From positions 1-42,098 of the forward strand of contig JAGXGK010000048.1 of NCBI GenBank assembly GCA_024636785.1: 42,098 nucleotides of DNA, written 5' to 3'. Each line of letters starts with the position of its first letter. The first letter of the stretch is position 1. Positions 16,857-24,569 of this stretch are shown here, one piece after another. This stretch comes from Gammaproteobacteria bacterium. GTDB taxonomy: Bacteria > Pseudomonadota > Gammaproteobacteria > SZUA-229. A program made the translations under genes and the position numbers. The notes beneath the pieces were generated by a model that was given only the letters and a program-made list of their open reading frames with translations, made no database searches and was not told the origin of the DNA.

Positions 16857-17077
16857 AAAAATCGACCTCATTTCTGTTTGCTGTTATGGAGCGTTATTTT
16901 GGGCTACAACCCTACACTTTTCGAGTAGGTATTAGCAAGATCTGAATTAATGTTTTTGACAACAGGGCACGTTTATGTTGGCTGAATAAAGGCTTCGATA
17001 ACATCAAACAGTGCTGGAAAGCGCTGACGCATGCCGGCGGCGCGAGTCAGTTCCACGTCCCGTTAGTGTTTGCTTGT

Positions 17078-17575
17078 TCACAGCCTTTGGGCTTTCCAGA
17101 ATTTATCTTTCCAGTAGACGTTATCCAGGCTGGAAATCATCACCCCTCTGCTGGTTGAAGCGTGTAGAAAACGGTTGTTTTCGATATAGATGCCGACGTG
17201 TCTGACTTTGAACCGGGTCTTAAAAAATACAAGATCACCGGCCTGAAGCTGGTGGCGACCGATGCTTTTTCCGACCGACGATTGTAGCTCGGTGGTGCGG
17301 GGGATGTGGACGCCGAGTTCCGAGCGAAAGGTACGGTAAACAAAGCCGGAGCAGTCGATGCCATTTTTGCCCAGCCCGCCCATCCTGTATTTCACGCCAC
17401 GCCAGTTTTCATGCTGGTTATGGAGTTTGTCTTTGACGGCGACGGAATTTTTCAGATCCACTTTTTTTCCCAGCGGAATATTGCGCTCGGCCTCTGATTG
17501 TACGTAGGGTGTTGAGCTACAGCCCGAAATAAAGAGCGCGAGAAGGAACAGGAAAAATACATTTTTATGCAGCAT
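17078..17575 (-). CDS. NlpC/P60 family lipoprotein, probable murein endopeptidase
   Basis: Predicted outer-membrane or periplasmic cell-wall hydrolase. The 165-residue protein starts with a lipoprotein signal (FLLALFISGC, lipidated C19, followed by Ser-Ser), then an NlpC/P60 domain with catalytic C75 in DCSGFV, H126 in VRHVGIY and H138 in FLHAS. This is the Spr/NlpC arrangement that cleaves D-Glu-mDAP bonds in peptidoglycan side-chain cross-links. It has no SH3 domain. It is transcribed alone with a 206-bp gap to the exported protein gene downstream. Absence of Asp at +2 of the lipidated Cys favours outer-membrane sorting. Confidence 0.85.
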   Translation of the reverse strand: MLHKNVFFLFLLALFISGCSSTPYVQSEAERNIPLGKKVDLKNSVAVKDKLHNQHENWRGVKYRMGGLGKNGIDCSGFVYRTFRSELGVHIPRTTELQSSVGKSIGRHQLQAGDLVFFKTRFKVRHVGIYIENNRFLHASTSRGVMISSLDNVYWKDKFWKAQRL

Positions 17576-17924
17576 GATAGAAATCTTTTTAGGTCGGGGT
17601 TATGTTTTAGCAGTAACAATCCTGTGTATTGTATTGCAGTTCAGGCCGATCATTGCACCGGCGGTCTGAAAATAAGCTGCGTGCTGAAGTGTTGTTAATA
17701 AATACCATGAATAATCCGTTCTGCGGTTGTATCATTAAGTTATAGAGTATGATTTGAGAAAAGGCTTTAATAAGATGTGTTTGCCGATTTTCTGAAATAT
17801 GAATACCAGCGTAGCTGAAATGGTTGCACCCCTGTATCCCATGCTCACGATGTTCAGGTGGACGGTCGCTGAAAATACGCTATAACTTATAAACGGTTCT
17901 GAATATGGCTAACAGGAATTAATT
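17576..17924. other. 349-bp divergent intergenic region
   Basis: It separates the NlpC/P60 gene (minus) from the GGDEF gene (plus). It is AT-rich, with no recognisable gene, hairpin or repeat shared with the rest of the window. Promoters for both genes must lie here, but none could be placed with confidence. Confidence 0.4.
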
Positions 17925-18758
17925 TTGCAGATTGGTACACGCGAACAACTGGTGGTGCTGTTAAGTCTGCTCATCTGCATTGCGGTGTTGCTGTTTGATA
18001 TCGCTTCACCCTTAGGGGTTGCCGCCGGTGTTCCTTACGCGGCGCTGGTGATGGTGGGGCTGATTACACAGCGCCCCCGGTTTATTCTGGTTCTGGCTAT
18101 TCTGGGTAGCGTGCTTACCGTGGTCGGTTATTTCATTTCGCCACCGGGCGCCACTTATGATGTCAGCGTGATCAATCGAGGCCTGGCGCTGTTCGCCATC
18201 TGGGCGACGGCTATTGTTTCCTATTCCCATTTGAGTATCCTGTCCAGGCTGGAGCCGATGGCGATTACCGACCACCTTACCGGTTTGTACAATCGCCATT
18301 ATTTTACTTCCGAACTGGTCAAGCAGATTAATATCTGGCGACGTTATCAGCGACCCCTTTCCATACTTATTCTGGATATCGATTTCTTCAAAAAAGTGAA
18401 TGACACCTATGGCCACGCTGCCGGGGATTATGTTCTGGAAACTCTGGCGAAGATATGTCAGGAGGTGGTTCGTGACATCGACACCGTCGCCAGAATAGGG
18501 GGAGAGGAGTTTGCCATCCTGCTGCCATCAACGGCAATAAACGGTGCCATGCAGACAGCGGAACGCATCCGCAGGCAGACCGAAGCTTATGTATTTCACT
18601 ATGATGGTCATCGCTTCCGGTTAACAGTGAGTCTGGGCGTGGCTGAACTCAACGATGAATCATGGAGTGTTACCGAGTTTATCAAGGCCGCCGATGAGAT
18701 GCTCTACAAGGCAAAAAATTCCGGGCGTAATCGCTGCATGGCCAGGAACATTGGTTAG
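17925..18758 (+). CDS. Membrane-bound diguanylate cyclase (GGDEF)
   Basis: Makes cyclic di-GMP. The 277-residue protein has three hydrophobic N-terminal segments (about 8-25, 33-70, 85-100), then a GGDEF domain (about 112-275). The active-site motif GGEEF is at 192-196, and an RxxD inhibitory site (RDID, 183-186) sits five residues before it. The N-terminus has no periplasmic sensor loop of any size, so the signal may be membrane-linked or absent. The start is TTG at 17925 with AGGAAT upstream. It is followed by a long palindromic repeat and then the convergent protease gene. It is the second cyclase in the window, and no EAL or HD-GYP phosphodiesterase accompanies it. Confidence 0.9.
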   Translation: MQIGTREQLVVLLSLLICIAVLLFDIASPLGVAAGVPYAALVMVGLITQRPRFILVLAILGSVLTVVGYFISPPGATYDVSVINRGLALFAIWATAIVSYSHLSILSRLEPMAITDHLTGLYNRHYFTSELVKQINIWRRYQRPLSILILDIDFFKKVNDTYGHAAGDYVLETLAKICQEVVRDIDTVARIGGEEFAILLPSTAINGAMQTAERIRRQTEAYVFHYDGHRFRLTVSLGVAELNDESWSVTEFIKAADEMLYKAKNSGRNRCMARNIG

Positions 18759-18802
18759 CTGAGTGGGATTTAGGCAGGTGGAAATTTATATTAAAAATCA
18801 TG

Positions 18803-18974
18803 GTCCACAGATGAACGCAGATAAAGTCAAAATCTATATCCGCGAAGAACGCCAAGGACGCGAAAAGTGCAAAAAATAATAATGGTTTAAACGCTTTTTT
18901 CGCGTTCTTGGCGTCTTTCGCGGACTCGTATTTTTAGGGTTTTTATCTGCGTTTATCTGCGTTCATCTGTGGAC
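18803..18974. repeat. 172-bp inverted repeat between convergent genes
   Basis: The outer arms are identical over 23 bp (18803-18825 and 18952-18974), beginning GTCCACAGATGAACGCAG. Inside them lies a second pair of 27-bp arms matching at 24 positions (from CCGCGAAGAACGCC on the left). The single-stranded loop is short and AT-rich. Phrases of this kind (CACAGATGAACGCAG, CGCGAAGAACGCC) recur in intergenic regions of many proteobacteria. It lies between the stops of two convergent genes and could act as a strong transcript-end structure on both strands. Confidence 0.8.
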
Positions 18975-19074
18975 TAATGCCTTTTATGGTTTTTTCCTTT
19001 TCGCAGACAGTTATTTTTTTGTCTGCGGACACTGTCTCCAGTTTTTCGTAGCAAAAGTTCGGTAGCAAATAAAA

Positions 19075-21000
19075 TCAAACCAGCAGGGGTGGCATCGGGC
19101 AATCGAGGATGTCGGCGATGGCGCGCAGTAATTCGCTCTCGGTGGTGGTGACCATGCGGTCGGCGGTGATGCAGGCTGCGCAGGCTTTGAGCAGGCGGGG
19201 TTTTTCCAGCGGTTTAAGCTGTACCAGTTGATCCAGTGACTGGTTCAATGTTTTTAAATTCAACGTCTCTTTTTCCTGCAGCGCAATATTAAAATCGCCC
19301 AGCTGCTGTTTGCCCTGCTCGAAAGCGTGGCGCTCAGCCAGACTCTGTTGCCTGCCGGCATGGGCCAGAAACGACAGCAGCACGGCGCAGGCATGTTGTG
19401 TTTTGTTCAGGGTTAAACGGTTTTTTTCAGCACTGCGCCCGGTCTCAAAAATGCGATCAAGATGGTGCGTGACTATCTTCTGCACTACCCATTCAAACAG
19501 GCTGATTTTTTCATCCATGCCAATCAATGCATCCAGATTCTTTTTGAATAGCTGATACTGTTTTTTGGAAAGCTGGCGCAGGCTCGACAGCGCCATGTCG
19601 ATCAGTGCCAGGCGATATTCATTTTCGAGCTGGTCAACGTTCAGGTTGAGTTTGACGGTTTCCCGGTAAGCGCCGGGGTCGGCGTGTGCCATCAGATGTT
19701 GCAGCTGTTGCCGGCGTTGATCGGGGTCATTATCCAGCACCAGAAAATAGATAAGCGCGCGTGCGCCACAGGGTTCGTGCGCCGCCTGCTTAAAAATATC
19801 GGGGATGCGGGCGATCAGTTGGCGGCTGTAATTGAGGTGTTCAACACCGGGCTGGCCGATGCTGCTGGTGACGGCATCAGGCTGCATGGCAGCTGCTGCT
19901 GTGGCCAGAATGGCGGCGGCGCGCGCCGCTTCAGAGTTATCCGGGGCAGCGCTCTGTTCGGCGGTAGTTGCGGGTTCGGCCATCGGGGCGAAGTCGAATT
20001 TCCCGTCCCAGCGCGGGTCCACGCGCTGGATGCGTTTACCTAGCGGCGGGTGCGTGGCGAATAGCCCGCTCAGAAAACCGCTGATGCCCTGACTGAAAAG
20101 TGCGTGGCTGATTTCGGCGGTGTGCGCGTTTTCCATGATCGAGCCGGTGGCGTCACCGCCAATGCGTTTCAGTGCGCCGGCGATGCCGTCGGGGTTGCGC
20201 GTGTATTGCACCGCCGAAGCGTCGGCCAGAAATTCACGTTGCCGGCTCACCGCGGCCTTGATCAGGTTGCCGAAAAAGGTTCCGGCATAACCGATCACCA
20301 GCAACCCGATAGCCAAAGCCAGGATACCGCCGGCACCGCTGTCTTTCGAGCGGCGGCTGCGGCTGCGTCCACCTATGTGCAGCAGGTAATAACCGACCAG
20401 GCCGATAACGGTGATGCCGTGCAGGATGCCGATGAGCCGAATATTGAGGCGCATGTCACCGTTGAAGACATGACTGAACTCATGCGCAATAACGCCCTGC
20501 AACTGCTCGCGCGAAAGTTTTTCGATGGCGCCACGGGTAATGCCGATGACCGCATCACTGGCCTGGTAACCGGCAGCAAAGGCGTTGATGCCGTCTTCGT
20601 CGAGAAGATAAACCGGCGGCACCGGTGTGCCCGAGGCGATGGCCATCTCTTCCACCACATTGAGAATTTTCTGTTTGTTGAGGTCGCCGTTATCCTCGAC
20701 GATGAGCTCGGCGTCCATCATTTCCGCCACTCGCGCGCCACCGCCGGAGAGGGCGTGAACCTTATAAAGGCTGCCGAAAACAACCACGCTGACCACCGCT
20801 ATCGAGACCATGGCGAATCTGGCCCAGTCGAAATGAGCGGTGATATTGCCGTTGTTAAGCGTCTCGGGGTCGAGGTAGCCGAAAACCACCATCACCAGAA
20901 TGTTGGTTAACACTATCAGCGAAATCACCGCCAGTGAAAACAGCACAATCAGCCGGGTGGTGTTTCTACGGGCAATGTCCTGCGACTTGAAAAAATTCAT
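19075..21000 (-). CDS. M48 family membrane zinc metalloprotease with C-terminal extension
   Basis: HtpX-like membrane protease. The 641-residue protein has two N-terminal membrane helices (about 17-41 and 61-80), the zinc motif HEFSH at 173-177, two further helices (about 188-207 and 222-245), and the third ligand region SRQREFLADASA about 255. HtpX ends near 290 residues. Here about 300 more follow: an Ala-rich linker, then a helical tail ending in ACITADRMVTTTESELLRAI, which resembles a TerB-like domain. The gene lies just downstream of lemA (20-bp gap), a pairing seen in many bacteria. Substrates are unknown, but membrane-protein quality control is likely from the family. Confidence 0.85.
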   Translation of the reverse strand: MNFFKSQDIARRNTTRLIVLFSLAVISLIVLTNILVMVVFGYLDPETLNNGNITAHFDWARFAMVSIAVVSVVVFGSLYKVHALSGGGARVAEMMDAELIVEDNGDLNKQKILNVVEEMAIASGTPVPPVYLLDEDGINAFAAGYQASDAVIGITRGAIEKLSREQLQGVIAHEFSHVFNGDMRLNIRLIGILHGITVIGLVGYYLLHIGGRSRSRRSKDSGAGGILALAIGLLVIGYAGTFFGNLIKAAVSRQREFLADASAVQYTRNPDGIAGALKRIGGDATGSIMENAHTAEISHALFSQGISGFLSGLFATHPPLGKRIQRVDPRWDGKFDFAPMAEPATTAEQSAAPDNSEAARAAAILATAAAAMQPDAVTSSIGQPGVEHLNYSRQLIARIPDIFKQAAHEPCGARALIYFLVLDNDPDQRRQQLQHLMAHADPGAYRETVKLNLNVDQLENEYRLALIDMALSSLRQLSKKQYQLFKKNLDALIGMDEKISLFEWVVQKIVTHHLDRIFETGRSAEKNRLTLNKTQHACAVLLSFLAHAGRQQSLAERHAFEQGKQQLGDFNIALQEKETLNLKTLNQSLDQLVQLKPLEKPRLLKACAACITADRMVTTTESELLRAIADILDCPMPPLLV

Positions 21001-21020
21001 TGCAGCTTAACGGGCGTTTT

Positions 21021-21617
21021 CTAAAAGGAGACTTTGGGCGCGGCCTGAATTTCCGCACTGTCTTCGAATTCCAGCAGGCTGGCATCCTGGGCATGGCCGA
21101 AAGCAGGGGCGAGGATAACCTGTGGGAAAGACTGTTTGTAGGTGTTGTATTCCATGACCTGATCATTGAAGGCCTGGCGCGCGAACGCGACTTTGTTCTC
21201 GGTGCTGGTGAGTTCCTCACTGAGCTGCATCATGTTTTGATTGGCTTTAAGATCGGGATAAGCTTCCATGACGACATTCAACTTGCCCAGTGCACCGGTG
21301 AGCGCACCTTCCGATTCAGCCAGACCTTGCATGGCCTGCGCATTGCCGGGGTTGGCTGCGGCCGCCGCTAAATTGTTGGCGGCACTGTTGCGCGCATTGA
21401 TGACACTCTCCAGCGTCTCCCTTTCATGCTTCATGTAGCCCTTGGCGACTTCGATTAAATTAGGGATGAGATCGTAGCGGCGTTTGAGCTGCACTTCGAT
21501 TTGGGCAAAGGCGTTCTGGTAGCGATTACGCAGGCTGACCAGCGTATTGAAAATAGCGATCACATAAAAGATGAGCGCGGCGATAATAACCAGAATGATG
21601 ATGCTTGAAGTTTCCAT
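21021..21617 (-). CDS. lemA: LemA family membrane protein
   Basis: A 198-residue protein with one N-terminal membrane helix (residues 5-25, [20 protein letters not shown]), followed by the LemA signature: [37 protein letters not shown]. The rest is a coiled, helical domain with [28 protein letters not shown], which is the second conserved block. The biochemical role of LemA is not settled. It is found next to M48 proteases or repair proteins, and here it is upstream of an M48 gene in the same transcription unit. It starts 23 bp after the mgtE stop. The C-terminus ends in a short low-complexity tail. Confidence 0.9.
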   Translation of the reverse strand: METSSIIILVIIAALIFYVIAIFNTLVSLRNRYQNAFAQIEVQLKRRYDLIPNLIEVAKGYMKHERETLESVINARNSAANNLAAAAANPGNAQAMQGLAESEGALTGALGKLNVVMEAYPDLKANQNMMQLSEELTSTENKVAFARQAFNDQVMEYNTYKQSFPQVILAPAFGHAQDASLLEFEDSAEIQAAPKVSF

Positions 21618-21640
21618 AATGATTGACCTGTTGCAGTAAT

Positions 21641-22999
21641 TTATATAAGGAATATAGTCGCTAGCCCGAGAAATGCAGCTAGACCGACAATGTCGGTGAC
21701 GGTGGTGAGTACGACGCTGCCGGCAATGGCGGGGTCAATTTTAGCTCTGCGCAGAATGAGTGGGATGACCACGCCGGAAAAGGCCGCGACAAATAGATTG
21801 ATAACAATGGATGCGCCGATGACCACGCCGATCATGATATCACCAAACCAGAGCACGGCAATGACGGCGATGACCAGCGCCCAGCCGAAGCCGTTTAACA
21901 GACCCACCACGATTTCCTTGATCAGTAGCCAGCGCTTGTTGCTCTTGCTGACCTGACCCAGCGCCAGCCCGCGGATGACCAGCGTCAAAGTTTGCGAACC
22001 GGCAATGCCGCCCATGCTGGCGACAACATTCATGAGCACGGCTATAGCGACCACCCTCTCCAGCGTACCTTCGAAATTCGATACCACCCATGAGGCCATG
22101 AACGCGGTGACCAGATTGATGCCCAGCCAGACAGCCCGGCGGCGCGCACTGGGCACTACCGGCGCAAACAGATCCTCATCCTCGGTCAGACCCGCCATAC
22201 CGAGCACATTATGGTCGCCTTCGTCACGGATAACGTCGACCACGTCATCGATGGTAATTCGACCCAGCAGCTTCATGTTGTCATCAACCACCGGTGCGGA
22301 CAGCAGGTCGTGGCTTTCGAAAATCTTGGCCACGTCATTGTCTTCGGTGGTGGCCTTGATGAACTCGGTTTCACGGGTCATGATATCGCCGACAGTGAGG
22401 TCGGTATTGGACGTCAGTAACGTGGTCAGGGGCAGCAGGCCGATATAGGTATTGTCCCGACTGGTGACAATCAGGCTGTCGGTATTTTTGGGGATTTCAC
22501 CCAGTGCGCGCAGATAGCGCAGCACCACATCCAGCGTGACCTCGGCGCGAATGGTCAGTGTGTCGGTGTTCATCAGACCACCGGCACTGTCCTCCGGGTA
22601 GGAGAGCACCGTATCCAGACGCTCACGATGCTGAGCATCCAGCGAGGTCAGCACCAGATCGGTCACCCGGTCGGGCAGGGACTGGATAAAGTCGGCGAGA
22701 TCGTCGATATCCAGCCCTTCGGTCGCGTTGATAAGATCCTGCAACGACATGTCGCGCATCAGGCTGGAACGCAGTTCATCACCCAGCTCCAGCAGTACCG
22801 CACCCTCGCGCTCCTTATCCACCAGTTCCCAGATCAGGTTACGTTCAGTATGCGGCAGCGATTCGAGCAAGTGAGCAATTTCAGCCGAGTGCAGTTCGTT
22901 CAGCATACGCGCAGCATGCTGAATGGTGCCTGTTTTCAGGGCAAGGTTAAGCGCCTCGAACTGGCTTTCGGTTTTTTCAGAGTGGTTGGCTTCTGTCAT
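21641..22999 (-). CDS. mgtE: Magnesium transporter MgtE
   Basis: Magnesium channel of the inner membrane. The 452-residue protein has the MgtE N-terminal domain (about 20-130, [25 protein letters not shown]), two CBS domains (about 140-260, with a GLLPLTTLL and a [16 protein letters not shown] segment), and five C-terminal membrane helices (about 290-450). The helices include [22 protein letters not shown], which holds the pore residues. The ATG at 22999 is chosen; a GTG one codon upstream is also possible. No regulatory Mg-riboswitch was seen. The lemA stop is just downstream. Confidence 0.93.
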   Translation of the reverse strand: MTEANHSEKTESQFEALNLALKTGTIQHAARMLNELHSAEIAHLLESLPHTERNLIWELVDKEREGAVLLELGDELRSSLMRDMSLQDLINATEGLDIDDLADFIQSLPDRVTDLVLTSLDAQHRERLDTVLSYPEDSAGGLMNTDTLTIRAEVTLDVVLRYLRALGEIPKNTDSLIVTSRDNTYIGLLPLTTLLTSNTDLTVGDIMTRETEFIKATTEDNDVAKIFESHDLLSAPVVDDNMKLLGRITIDDVVDVIRDEGDHNVLGMAGLTEDEDLFAPVVPSARRRAVWLGINLVTAFMASWVVSNFEGTLERVVAIAVLMNVVASMGGIAGSQTLTLVIRGLALGQVSKSNKRWLLIKEIVVGLLNGFGWALVIAVIAVLWFGDIMIGVVIGASIVINLFVAAFSGVVIPLILRRAKIDPAIAGSVVLTTVTDIVGLAAFLGLATIFLI

Positions 23000-23184
23000 C
23001 ACTTTATCTACATATAACTACGCGCCGAACATGAAGTCGGGTGCGATGAAGAGTTGGCATGAGTGTAGCATGTCGTTATCGGGTTTACTGGGTAATCTGG
23101 GGAATGTGGCTGGTTGGGATGTATATGCCACACGTAAATTGTGATTGTTGTTTTGTGGGATTGTCATCGTTTGATATTGTCATA

Positions 23185-23208
23185 TCGAACGCATGTGAGA
23201 TATCTTGG
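23185..23208 (+). repeat. Dispersed 24-bp repeat, copy 2
   Basis: Same orientation and 22 of 24 identical positions to the copy at 9257-9280; the mismatches are a G/T and a C/T change. It lies about 65 bp before repeat copy B. Flanks are AT-rich on both sides and differ from the first copy. Confidence 0.55.
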
Positions 23209-23273
23209 TTTTGTTTTTCAGTATTAATGATCTGGTATTACTCGTTCTATACTTGAATGCATGCACTGTATGT

Positions 23274-23378
23274 ATTTGTGCAATTATTAACCTTCTTGAT
23301 AAGTCATAACATGGCGGGTAGTGGGTTCGCGCACCCACGGGCGTGTTACTCTTTTGTCTACAGCCACAAAAGACTAAC
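23274..23378 (+). repeat. Dispersed repeat element, copy B (58-bp core plus hairpin)
   Basis: The core (23274-23331) contains TGATAAGTCATAACAT and ends GGGTTCGCG, matching copy A at 50 of 58 positions in inverted orientation. Thirteen bases later a hairpin follows, arms 23345-23357 and 23366-23378, pairing at 12 of 13 positions around an 8-nt loop. Both elements share the order core, GGGTTCGCG, hairpin with a T-rich left arm. No transposase gene is present. Confidence 0.75.
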
Positions 23379-23397
23379 GAGAAAAAGGCCGCCCATA

Positions 23398-23543
23398 ACA
23401 ACCTGCCCCGGAAAACCACCGGGGCGAGCCTCAGCTTCTAACTTTGCCAACGCGTCGGCTGGATCAGCGTCCCTGCTGACCAACCTCAATTTGCCTTCCA
23501 TGGCAAATTGCCGCTACCAAAGTTAGAAGCTGAGGCAGGTTGT
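23398..23543. repeat. Branched palindromic element with cloverleaf-like fold
   Basis: Outer arms ACAACCTGCC (23398-23407) and GGCAGGTTGT (23534-23543) are exact complements. A perfect 19-bp stem follows (23428-23446 with 23518-23536). Between the two left arms sits a side hairpin CCCCGG / CCGGGG (23406-23411 / 23419-23424). Inside the main stem are a small hairpin (TCAGC / GCTGA, about 23464-23479) and a perfect 9-bp hairpin (23487-23495 / 23502-23510). It is not a tRNA: no anticodon, T-arm or CCA-like end can be drawn. Alternatively it is an inverted-repeat transposon remnant. Confidence 0.75.
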
Positions 23544-23684
23544 AAAGGGGGGGGGTAAAAACGCTTTTTTATTTCATGCTAGCGCATGAAAAAAATAGTG
23601 TGTGATGTTCTTTGATTGTTGAGTGTTGCTGGCAGTTTTTTTGCGATGAAAAAGGTAAAACAAAGGACTTGGCTATAATTTTAA

Positions 23685-23796
23685 TTGTAGGATGTGGTGA
23701 GCTTGCGAACCGCATCTGTCGAGAAATTTATAAGTTTATAACTAGAGCATATAAATTACACGATTGATGCGGTTCGTGCCTCACCACACCCTACAA
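23685..23796. repeat. 112-bp palindromic intergenic repeat
   Basis: Arms at 23685-23716 and 23766-23796 are near-perfect complements (TTGTAGGRTGTGGTGAG, then CGAACCGCATC, with a small difference between). The 49-bp spacer is AT-rich. The phrase GTAGGGTGTGGTGAGGCACG belongs to a repeat type that I recall from many gammaproteobacterial intergenic regions. No coding potential. Confidence 0.7.
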
Positions 23797-23886
23797 GGTT
23801 GTCTGGTGTTTGAATTGCAGCATGGAAAGACCTGTCCCCCTTGCTCTTCCGTGCGGATGTCTCAGTCTCTGACACCTTGATCTGCT

Positions 23887-24167
23887 TTATGCTGCAGAAA
23901 GTTGTTTAACATGCAGCTCATTACGATGTTGCTCAGCTTGCCAGAGATCATATTGTGTTTGCTGATTTAGCCAGCTTTCCGACGATGTGTTAAAAGCAAT
24001 GGATAATCGAACCGCCATTTCAGGACTAATACCAGACTTGCCATTAAGAATAGCTGACAATGTTTTACGGCTAACACCAAGAGCTTTCGCGGCCTCTGTA
24101 ACAGTTAACCCTAAAGGCTCTATACAAAGCTCTTTTAATACTTCGCCGGGGTGGGGGGGTTGTGCAT
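23887..24167 (-). pseudogene. higA: HigA-type antitoxin, frameshifted near its start
   Basis: Read from the ATG at 24167 the frame gives [10 protein letters not shown] and stops. Adding one C to the 7-C run restores [18 protein letters not shown] and leaves a normal HigA helix-turn-helix antitoxin to the TAA at 23887: [37 protein letters not shown], then YDLWQAEQH. The span (281 bp) is one base short of a 93-residue gene. No in-frame start codon exists for the HTH frame between the higB stop and the run. It lies 15 bp after the toxin gene, the usual higBA order. A homopolymer sequencing error cannot be excluded. Confidence 0.75.
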
Positions 24168-24182
24168 TAACATAATATAGCC

Positions 24183-24461
24183 TCAGTGATAATCTTCATA
24201 ATCAACGACCTCGGCATGGACATCATTAAAACGGAAAGTAATGCGCCAATTGCCGCTAACTTTTACAGACTAGTATTTAGTGCGTTTGCCGGAGAGTTGA
24301 TGTAGATACAGGCCTGGTAGATTCATGTCTTCGGGTGATGTGGATGCATTAAGGCGACCTAGAATTAATTGCAGCCGATTTGAATGCCTGGCCTGAATGC
24401 CGGATTTACTACCAGTTTTAAAGAGCAGTTCTAGTCCTTTATGCTTAAAACTCTGTATCAT
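24183..24461 (-). pseudogene. higB: HigB-type toxin (RelE superfamily) with an in-frame amber codon
   Basis: From the ATG at 24461 the product begins MIQSFKHKGLELLFKTGSKS and continues through HSNRLQLILGRLN, EDMNLPG and LHQLSGKRTKY, all HigB-like. Codon 64 (24272-24270) is TAG. Beyond it, in the same frame, the sequence continues SVKVSGNWRITFRFND and ends DYEDYH followed by TGA at 24183, as in full-length HigB. Members of the family have Trp at the amber position (WSV-VSGNWRI), so one G-to-A change (TGG to TAG) explains it. The 92-codon span is the normal length. The ribonuclease core residues lie after the stop, so the truncated product should be inactive. Confidence 0.8.
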
Positions 24462-24569
24462 TCGTAAATCGTAACCTATAACGTTCGAGTTATGCTGCCG
24501 GAGTGCAGCGCAGAATACGGTCAATGTTCCGCTAGTTATTTGGAAGAAAAAAATGCCACGAGAATTGTT

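Larger units (their letters stand above)
23003..23886. other. Gene-free repeat island (mgtE to higA), 884 bp
   Basis: No supported gene. It holds the second copy of the 24-bp repeat (23185-23208), copy B of the 58-bp core repeat with its hairpin (23274-23378), a branched palindrome (23398-23543) and another long palindrome (23685-23796). A short G-rich run (GGGGGGGG type) sits near 23551. The open frame at 23257-23526 is just repeat sequence read as protein. Confidence 0.7.

Noticed and set aside
20104-20910. Long open frame (268 codons) opposite the M48 protease gene
   Set aside because: It lies wholly antisense to a gene with clear catalytic motifs; its composition is a by-product of codon bias on the other strand and it has no ribosome site.
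23257-23526. 89-codon open frame
   Set aside because: Runs through repeat copy B and the branched palindrome; the peptide is repeat-derived and has no ribosome site.
23398-23543. A tRNA or tmRNA gene
   Set aside because: The cloverleaf-like fold has no T-arm consensus, anticodon loop or acceptor end.
24270-24524. An 84-residue intact protein with an upstream start
   Set aside because: The extra N-terminus is not HigB-like and the natural start is the ATG at 24461; the frame is the truncated part of the toxin gene.
23003-24569. A CRISPR array or prophage attachment site
   Set aside because: The repeats are palindromes of different families with no regular spacers; no integrase, cas gene or tRNA is present.
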